DNA of 64,000 nucleotides from CBDDBK01 sp965225715. GTDB taxonomy: Bacteria; Bacteroidota; Bacteroidia; Cytophagales; Flammeovirgaceae. This document shows positions 55,430-62,070 of this stretch, piece after piece. The stretch lies in NCBI GenBank assembly GCA_965225715.1, contig CBDDBK010000002.1:558001-622000 (forward strand), in the 5' to 3' direction. The position numbers and the translations under genes were made by a program. The notes beneath the pieces are model-generated. The model was not told the DNA's origin. It saw only the letters and a list, made by a program, of their open reading frames with translations, and did not search any database. The stretch's first letter is position 1, and every line of letters starts with the position of its first letter.

Positions 55430-56014
55430 TTAGGCTTTATTTTAATTTTACGCGATGAAAACAACCCGTCGATTTATGGTCAGTTTCTTTTGTCTACGCA
55501 GACGAATTACACCTGTACATATCTGTCTCAACACCTTGAAAGTCGCGATGAAAATAGTGTTTATCGCTATCTTAAGAGTGAAAAATTGACACCTACTTTA
55601 ATTTGGGAAAAAGCCCAAAAAGCTATAGACTTTGTTGAAGATGCTTATATTATTTTTGATGATACAGTTCTGTCTAAAATTCATTCTAATCATATAGAAG
55701 GGGTTCGTTCTCAATATAGTAGTAATGCCAAAGGCCTTATCAAAAGCATTGGTGTAGTAACCTGCCTATACTATAATCCTATCATGGATGAGTATGCGGT
55801 CATAGATTTTAGAATCTTTGACCCTGACCGGGATGCTAAATCAAAGCTAAAACATGCAAAGGATATACTTAAGTCGCTCAAAGATAGAGAGGTGAGTTAT
55901 AAGACGGTTTTAATGGACACATGGTATGCTACTAGAGAGCTTATCTTGCTCATAGACAAAACTTATGAAAAAGTCTATTATTCTCCTCTGCGTAAAAATC
56001 GTAAAGTAACGTGA
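55430..56014 (+). pseudogene. IS701-like transposase, N-terminal half only
   Basis: The frame contains IYGQFLLSTQTNYTCTYLSQ, YIIFDDTVLSKIHSNHIEGV, NAKGLIKSIGVVTCLYY and VLMDTWYATRELILLI, which match DDE transposases of the IS701/ISNCY type with the first two catalytic Asp residues (FDDT and MDTWYA). It stops after LRKNRKVT at 56012-56014; the C-terminal half with the third acidic residue is absent. The truncation point abuts a 5'-deleted PIN toxin gene in the same frame. Confidence 0.8.
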
Positions 56015-56440
56015 GTTCGATTTGGAGGGTACTATGATGATGAATTTAGAGCAGATACTCTACCGCTTTTTGAGCAGATTATGCGGGGAGAATTTAAGAT
56101 ACTTGTTTCGGATACTTTGGAAAAAGAAATTTTCTTTGCCCCTGATAAAGTCAAGCAACTTTTATTGGACATTCCAGTAGAATTTACCGATGAAGTTCGT
56201 TCTAATAGTGAGGTACGTAAAATATTAGCACAGTATATTGAGAATAATGTTATTTCCGATAAACATTTAGATGATACTTTACATATAGCAACGGCTACGG
56301 TTTTTCGTGCTAATGCACTGGTAAGTTGGAATTTTAAGCACATTGTGAACTTTGATAGAATCGTAGGTTATGATAATGTAAATCTTAATAATGGTTATAA
56401 ACGAATACAAATTATTACACCCCAATCATTTATTTATTAA
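56015..56440 (+). pseudogene. PIN-domain (VapC-like) toxin, 5' end lost at an IS junction
   Basis: Directly after the transposase stop, in the same frame, the sequence reads VRFGGYYDDEFRADTLPLFE and on through SDTLEKEI, DDTLHIATA and LVSWNFKHIVNFDR. This is a PIN protein lacking its first strand, where the family has the start and a catalytic Asp (of the type 'YVDTSVFGG'). The first internal ATG (56081) would give a 119-aa protein still missing that Asp. The remaining acidic pair (DD in the fourth helix) is intact. The product is probably a non-toxic stub. Confidence 0.75.
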
Positions 56441-56451
56441 CAATTTTAATT

Positions 56452-56670
56452 ATGGAAAAAGATAACAATTTTCGCATTGATGCTTTGAAAATGAAAGAAG
56501 AAATAGGGAAAAAATTTAATGAGTTATATTGTGTAGATGGTAAATTTGACCTTGATACTTTTCGCGAGGATTTTAAAGAAATGATTAGACGTGGGGAAGT
56601 TACAAGGTATTCAAGTGTGGAAGAATACGAAACACTGGTACAAGCATCTGAGAAAATGTTTACGGTTTAA
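56452..56670 (+). CDS. Putative antitoxin of the truncated PIN toxin
   Basis: 72 aa, starting 11 bp after the PIN ORF. MEKDNNFRIDALKMKEEIGK is followed by a short helical region (FREDFKEMIRRGEVTRYSS) and an EYETLVQASEKM end. It is charged, with no known fold by eye, but its position directly downstream of a PIN gene and its size fit the antitoxin of this bacteroidotal toxin group. If the toxin is dead, this gene is under no selection to stay. Confidence 0.55.
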   Translation: MEKDNNFRIDALKMKEEIGKKFNELYCVDGKFDLDTFREDFKEMIRRGEVTRYSSVEEYETLVQASEKMFTV

Positions 56671-56929
56671 AAGTTGATTGGTATCGATCCAATTTTACTA
56701 AAGAAGGTTCAAAGAAACGTTCGTATAAATGAACTCTTTATAAAATGAACCCAAAGCAATCTAACTAATCCAAGCACTGAAAAAACTATAGGGTTAAAAT
56801 TAGTAGAATGATATGTTTTATATTTTTTGTTTGGAAACTTATAGGTTTCCTTGCCGTTAAATTAACTTACAATTTTTTAGATTTTCAAAATCTATTCTTT
56901 TCTTATTATCGAGCATTATATTATTGTTT

Positions 56930-56990
56930 AAATTGACTTTGAAAATAACCATTTCCAAAATACAAATATAATTACCGCATGTTATCCAAA
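56930..56990 (+). repeat. Family 2 repeat, partial copy
   Basis: TTTAAATTGACTTTGAAAAT then AACCATTTCCAAAATACAAA matches the outer half of the family-2 arm. It lies in the 569-bp spacer 56671-57239, which otherwise shows no gene. Confidence 0.35.
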
Positions 56991-57239
56991 AATAAACATA
57001 TAGTGACTATGACTTATTAGACATCTTTATATATTATTGCGGTTTGAAAAATACTTATATATTTTTAAATATTATATTAGGTTTCATTTTTGTAATTTGC
57101 CTACTTGCAAATTAAATTCCAATGGTAGGATACACGATATTTAATTGGTTGGATTTACTTGATTAAGAAGATAGTCAACTGTAAAAAATTGTTTCTATTT
57201 ATATAAAATTAACGTTTTTCTCTATAAATAAAATATATA

Positions 57240-58823
57240 ATGGCTCAAATAAGACCCGATGAGGTTTCAGCAATACTTCGCCAGCAACTTTCTAATTATG
57301 CCACCACTCAAGCCGATTTAGAAGAATCAGGTGCTGTTTTGCAAGTTGGTGACGGGGTAGCTCGTGTTTATGGACTCACAAATGTTCAGTCTGGAGAATT
57401 AATAGAATTCGATAGTGGTATAACAGGTTTAGTCCTTAATATAGAAGAGGATAATATTGGAGTAGTTATATTTGGGGATTCACAATCTATTAAAGAAGGC
57501 GACCATGTAAAACGTACAAATAAAATAGCTTCTATTAATGTTAGTGAAGGTATGCTTGGTCGTGTTGTCAATACACTGGGTGAACCTATTGATGGTAAAG
57601 GAACTATTGAAGGAGAAAAATATGAAATGCCTTTAGAAAGAAAAGCACCAGGTGTTATTTTCCGCCAGCCTGTTAGCGAACCTCTTCAAACCGGTATTAA
57701 AGCCATTGACTCTATGATTCCTATCGGTAGAGGGCAGCGAGAATTAATTATTGGTGACAGACAAACTGGTAAAACTGCCATTGCCATTGATACAATTATC
57801 AATCAAAAAGAATTTTATGAGCAAGGCGAACCTGTTTTTTGCATATACGTAGCTATAGGTCAGAAAGCATCTACTGTGGCAAATATTACAAAATCTTTAG
57901 AAGATGCTGGAGCTATGAAATATACGGTTGTTGTGGCAGCCAATGCTTCTGATCCTGCACCTATGCAGTTTTTTGCTCCTTATACAGGTGCTTCTATAGG
58001 TGAGTTTTTTAGAGATACGGGGCGACCGGCTTTGGTAATTTATGATGATTTATCCAAACAAGCCGTAGCCTACAGAGAGGTCTCTTTATTATTACGTCGC
58101 CCACCGGGACGTGAAGCCTATCCCGGTGATGTTTTTTATTTGCATTCCAGACTTCTAGAAAGAGCTTCTAAAGTTGTTCATTCAGATAAAATTGCCAAGA
58201 ATATGAATGATCTTCCTAAAAGCCTTAAGGATAAAGTTAAAGGTGGTGGTTCACTAACGGCTTTACCGATTATTGAAACACAGGCAGGAGACGTTTCAGC
58301 TTATATCCCAACTAATGTCATATCTATCACAGATGGTCAAATTTTCTTAGAAACAAATTTATTTAATTCAGGCATTCGACCAGCTATCAACGTTGGTATT
58401 TCGGTTTCTCGAGTGGGAGGATCAGCTCAAATTAAGAGCATGAAAAAAGTAGCTGGAACTCTTAAATTAGATCAAGCCCAATTTCGTGAGTTAGAAGCAT
58501 TTGCTAAATTTGGATCCGACTTAGACGCTGCTACTCAGTTAACTATAGATAGAGGACGGAAAAATCAAGAAATTTTAAAACAGGCTCAATATAGTCCTAT
58601 ATCTGTTGAAAAACAAGTTGCAATTATTTATGTTTCTATAAATGGCTTCTTAGATAAGTTGCCTATCCAAAAAATTAAACAGTTTGAAGAAGATTTTTAT
58701 CAAGCCTTAGACCTTAAAGGTAAAAATGTCTTAAAAAGTCTTAAATCTGGAAAATTAGACAATGAAACAACCCGTGGTCTTCAGGAATTTGCTAAAGATA
58801 TAGTTGCTAATCATACAAGTTAA
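57240..58823 (+). CDS. atpA: ATP synthase F1 alpha subunit
   Basis: 527 aa, full length. The P-loop GDRQTGKTAIAIDTI (~172) and the later ALVIYDDLSKQAVAYREVSL, RRPPGREAYPGDVFYLHSR and ISITDGQIFLETNLF are all canonical. With the beta subunit it forms the catalytic F1 head on the inner face of the membrane. atpA is normally followed by atpG and preceded by atpH; here it stands alone, with its own upstream region and a hairpin ~110 bp downstream. A 19-codon ORF at 58838-58897 is probably chance. Confidence 0.97.
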   Translation: MAQIRPDEVSAILRQQLSNYATTQADLEESGAVLQVGDGVARVYGLTNVQSGELIEFDSGITGLVLNIEEDNIGVVIFGDSQSIKEGDHVKRTNKIASINVSEGMLGRVVNTLGEPIDGKGTIEGEKYEMPLERKAPGVIFRQPVSEPLQTGIKAIDSMIPIGRGQRELIIGDRQTGKTAIAIDTIINQKEFYEQGEPVFCIYVAIGQKASTVANITKSLEDAGAMKYTVVVAANASDPAPMQFFAPYTGASIGEFFRDTGRPALVIYDDLSKQAVAYREVSLLLRRPPGREAYPGDVFYLHSRLLERASKVVHSDKIAKNMNDLPKSLKDKVKGGGSLTALPIIETQAGDVSAYIPTNVISITDGQIFLETNLFNSGIRPAINVGISVSRVGGSAQIKSMKKVAGTLKLDQAQFRELEAFAKFGSDLDAATQLTIDRGRKNQEILKQAQYSPISVEKQVAIIYVSINGFLDKLPIQKIKQFEEDFYQALDLKGKNVLKSLKSGKLDNETTRGLQEFAKDIVANHTS

Positions 58824-58928
58824 TTTTTTGATAAGAAATGGAAAATGTAACTATAAAAAACAAGTCCCTTGAAGATATAACTATTTCAAATATTTAGAAA
58901 GTCAATATTTTTACAGACAAAAATAATA

Positions 58929-58972
58929 GGTGGTGTTATCTAAAATATGATGGTAAATTTTAGATAACACCA
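58929..58972. terminator. Perfect hairpin, possible terminator or IS1-end palindrome
   Basis: TGGTGTTATCTAAAAT (58931-58946) pairs with ATTTTAGATAACACCA (58957-58972), 16 bp without a mismatch, loop of 10. It could end the atpA transcript. Its outer sequence GGTGGTGTTATCTAAAATAT also matches the IS1-like terminus at 54880, so it may be two element ends joined head to head with the body deleted. Confidence 0.6.
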
Positions 58973-58982
58973 TTATTAATAT

Positions 58983-59153
58983 AAAAGGCTAACATCTGGC
59001 TTTGCGATGATTAGATTTCTTTTTAGAAAAACAGCAACTCCGAAGAACCAAGTGGCTAATATCGAATATTTAAAAATTTCTAAAAAATTTTACAACATAG
59101 AGTCTATTCTTTAATTTATATGCTTAATGGTTAAAATACACCACCACCATATT
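58983..59153. repeat. Duplicated noncoding block, copy 1
   Basis: This 171-bp spacer is repeated at 61900-62070, 2917 bp away, with no difference I can see. It includes a right half of a family-1 MITE ending AACATAGAGTCTA at 59106. It lies downstream of the first cadherin-propeller gene and marks one end of a tandem duplication. Confidence 0.85.
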
Positions 59154-61841
59154 TTATAAGTCAGTTATTCGAAAAATAGTAATTCCATCATCATTATATC
59201 CCGACACATAAAGATAAGTTTCCCCATTAACAGTAACTGATTCTATAACAGAAGCACCATCTAAAGTTAAAGTCTCATCATCAGAAATATTAATAAGTGT
59301 AGTCAAACTACCATCAGATGAAACTGAAAAACCAACAAGCCCATCATCAATGGATCCTGTTGCAAAAAGAAAGGTTGTACCCCCCATAGGAACTACTTCT
59401 AATCCACGAGGTTTATGTAAATTCACATTTGGGTCAAAAAAATTATATACCGAAGTTAGTATACCTAAAGGAGAAACTGAAAAGACACTGATCCCATCAT
59501 CACTAAACCCTAGCGCAAAGAGATAGGTTGTTCCTGAAATAGAAGCTATTTTCAGATTACTAAGTCCATTTAATCTTAAAGTACTATTATCGCTAACATT
59601 ATCAACGTTAGTCAAAGTACTATCGGGTAAAATTGAAAAGACACTGATTCCATCATCAGGATGGCCTGCTCCTATAAAGAGATAATTTAATAGTCCAAAT
59701 GTAGCTGTAGTCATCCCAAATATTGTATTTAATTTTAAAATGCTATTATCAGCAACATTATTAACATTAGTTAGAACACCAGCATCCGAAACTGAAAAAA
59801 CACTGATTCCTTGATTACCATTACTTCCTTGATGATTGTCGGATCCTCCTACAAAAAGGTAGGTAGCTCCAAAATATTTAGTTGTCGTTACCAAGTTAGG
59901 TTTCTCTAAGTGCAAAGTGTTATTATTACCAACATTATCAACATTATTTAAGATACCTCCGTCTGAAACTGAAAAAACACTAACTCCATCATCAGTAGCT
60001 CCTGTTGCAAAAAGGTAAGTTGTCCCCGAAATAACAGCTGTTGTTAATCCTCGAACCCCATCTAGATATAAGGTTCCATTATCATTAACTGCATCTACTT
60101 GATTCAAAACACCTCCAGCTGAAACTGAAAAAACACCTATACCATCATCATGAGTTGCTGCTGTAAAAAGGTAAATTGCCCCTGAAATAACAGCTGTTGT
60201 CATTGACGTAACCGATTGTAAATTTAAAGTTTCAGTATCTATAATAACATCAATATAAGTTAGTTGAATAACATTTTTAATAGAAATAGAAATATTACCT
60301 TTAATGTTATTTCCACCGACATCTGTAACTTCTATGTGCAAGGTATAATTTGTTAGAGTTTCGTAATCTAATAAGGAAGATACTGTGATAAGTCCATCAT
60401 TGGAAAGTGCAAAAGCATTACCTGTATTACCTGATACAAGGCTATAAGATGCTATACCTACATCGTCTGTGACAAAAATTTGTCCCACCACATCACCAAT
60501 TTCAGCTGACTCTGATACCGAAAAAGTAGATGATATTATAGTTGGAGGATCATCGCCATCATTTACTTTAATGACAAAAGCCATTTGAAAAGTTCCACCG
60601 TTTCCATCATTGGTCTGCACACGTATTTCTAAGATAGAGTCGCTTTCATAATCTATAACTCCATTTGAAAGCAAGGAATTACCTGAGGTGGTAAAAAGAG
60701 CATTATCAGTATCTCCGTTCCCTGGAACTAAAGTATAACTATGGGTACCTGAATTATCTATATCTGTGGTTGTAAACGTGCCTACCGGGGTACCTATAGG
60801 AATATTTTCTTCTATTTGGGAAGTTGATAAAGTCAAAGCAGTAGGCGCATCATTAATACTACTTACGCTAAAAGTAATAGCCATTTGAAAAGTTCCACCG
60901 TTTCCATCGTTGGTCTGCACACGTATTTCCAAGCTAGAGTCGCTTTCATAATCTATAGCACTATCGAAAAATAAAGAATCATCAGAAATTACAAAAAGAT
61001 TGTTATGCTTATCTCCACTCCCCGGAACCAGGGTATAGCTGTGGGTATCTGAAATATCTGGATCTGTGGTTATAAAAGTACCTACCAATGTGCCTACAGG
61101 AGCATCTTCGGCTATTTGGGAAGATGATAAAAATAGAGCAGTAGGCGCATCATTAATGTTATTTACCTGAATAACAAAAGACATCGTCAGAGTAGAACCC
61201 TGATTATCCTTGGTTTGTACACGTATTTCCAAGCTAGAGTTGCTCTCATAATCTACAGCACCATCCAAAAGCAAGGAATCCTTAGCAATTGTGAAAAGTT
61301 CATTGTCAGCATCTCCATTTCCAGCGACTAAAGTATAACTATGGGGACCTGAATTATCTGGATCTATGGTTGTAAAAGTGCCTATTAGCGTACCTATAGG
61401 AGCATTTTCAGTTATTAGAGAATATGATAAAGCCAGCGCCGTATTGATATTTTCTATCTGAATACTAAAGGTCGTCTGAAAAGCATCTCCTCTATTATTA
61501 CCTGCTATGATCCTAATATTAAATATAGAATCGCTTTCGTAGTCAAAACTAAATGCTGAAAATAAAGAATCTCCTGAAATTGTAAAAAAAAAGTTATCAG
61601 GGTTAAGATTACCTCTAAAAAAACCATAACTATAGGAGGTATTAAATTCTGAATTTACTGGGCTTAATAACCCTATAAAAGTTCCAATAGGTTGATTTTC
61701 TAAAATTAAGGTATTAGATATCTGTATATTATTATTATCTAAAGGTATTTCATCTATACCTGCGCAATTTCCAGAGACATTTAAAATAAATATAATTAAA
61801 ACACCATAAAGAAATATTGGCAATTTAAAAATTGCTATCAT
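59154..61841 (-). CDS. Secreted cadherin-repeat / seven-bladed propeller protein, copy 1
   Basis: 895 aa. A signal peptide (IFLYGVLIIFILNVSGNCAG region) is followed by about five cadherin-like repeats (~40-530) with the pattern 'ENAPIGTLIGTF.T.DPD', 'HSYTLV', 'LF....DSL', 'DYES.S.LEIRVQT.D'. Then come seven ~52-residue repeats (~545-895) of the form 'TAVISGTTYLFATG', 'DDGVSVFSVS..G.L', 'NVDNV.DN.TLHL', consistent with a seven-bladed beta-propeller. No T9SS sorting domain is seen at the C-terminus (ITIFRITDL). Probably a surface or secreted adhesion or ligand-binding protein. A near-identical gene lies immediately upstream; repeats within the gene are also very similar to one another. Confidence 0.8.
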   Translation of the reverse strand: MIAIFKLPIFLYGVLIIFILNVSGNCAGIDEIPLDNNNIQISNTLILENQPIGTFIGLLSPVNSEFNTSYSYGFFRGNLNPDNFFFTISGDSLFSAFSFDYESDSIFNIRIIAGNNRGDAFQTTFSIQIENINTALALSYSLITENAPIGTLIGTFTTIDPDNSGPHSYTLVAGNGDADNELFTIAKDSLLLDGAVDYESNSSLEIRVQTKDNQGSTLTMSFVIQVNNINDAPTALFLSSSQIAEDAPVGTLVGTFITTDPDISDTHSYTLVPGSGDKHNNLFVISDDSLFFDSAIDYESDSSLEIRVQTNDGNGGTFQMAITFSVSSINDAPTALTLSTSQIEENIPIGTPVGTFTTTDIDNSGTHSYTLVPGNGDTDNALFTTSGNSLLSNGVIDYESDSILEIRVQTNDGNGGTFQMAFVIKVNDGDDPPTIISSTFSVSESAEIGDVVGQIFVTDDVGIASYSLVSGNTGNAFALSNDGLITVSSLLDYETLTNYTLHIEVTDVGGNNIKGNISISIKNVIQLTYIDVIIDTETLNLQSVTSMTTAVISGAIYLFTAATHDDGIGVFSVSAGGVLNQVDAVNDNGTLYLDGVRGLTTAVISGTTYLFATGATDDGVSVFSVSDGGILNNVDNVGNNNTLHLEKPNLVTTTKYFGATYLFVGGSDNHQGSNGNQGISVFSVSDAGVLTNVNNVADNSILKLNTIFGMTTATFGLLNYLFIGAGHPDDGISVFSILPDSTLTNVDNVSDNSTLRLNGLSNLKIASISGTTYLFALGFSDDGISVFSVSPLGILTSVYNFFDPNVNLHKPRGLEVVPMGGTTFLFATGSIDDGLVGFSVSSDGSLTTLINISDDETLTLDGASVIESVTVNGETYLYVSGYNDDGITIFRITDL

Positions 61842-61899
61842 GATTGTTAAAATTAAAAATAAAATATCAAATATATTAAATATTAGGGCATAAGTAAAA

Positions 61900-62070
61900 A
61901 AAAGGCTAACATCTGGCTTTGCGATGATTAGATTTCTTTTTAGAAAAACAGCAACTCCGAAGAACCAAGTGGCTAATATCGAATATTTAAAAATTTCTAA
62001 AAAATTTTACAACATAGAGTCTATTCTTTAATTTATATGCTTAATGGTTAAAATACACCACCACCATATT
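61900..62070. repeat. Duplicated noncoding block, copy 2
   Basis: Identical by eye to 58983-59153. It separates the two paralogous surface-protein genes; the first gene's promoter must lie within this 229-bp gap (61842-62070). The MITE half-copy ends at 62023. Confidence 0.85.

Noticed and set aside
58838..58897. 19-codon ORF after atpA, checked as a possible atpG start remnant
   Set aside because: MENVTIKNKSLEDITISNI does not resemble the gamma subunit N-terminus; probably chance.
58983..62070. Tandem repeat as a possible CRISPR or phage-attachment structure
   Set aside because: It is a gene-sized duplication with two copies, no short spacers, no integrase and no tRNA nearby.
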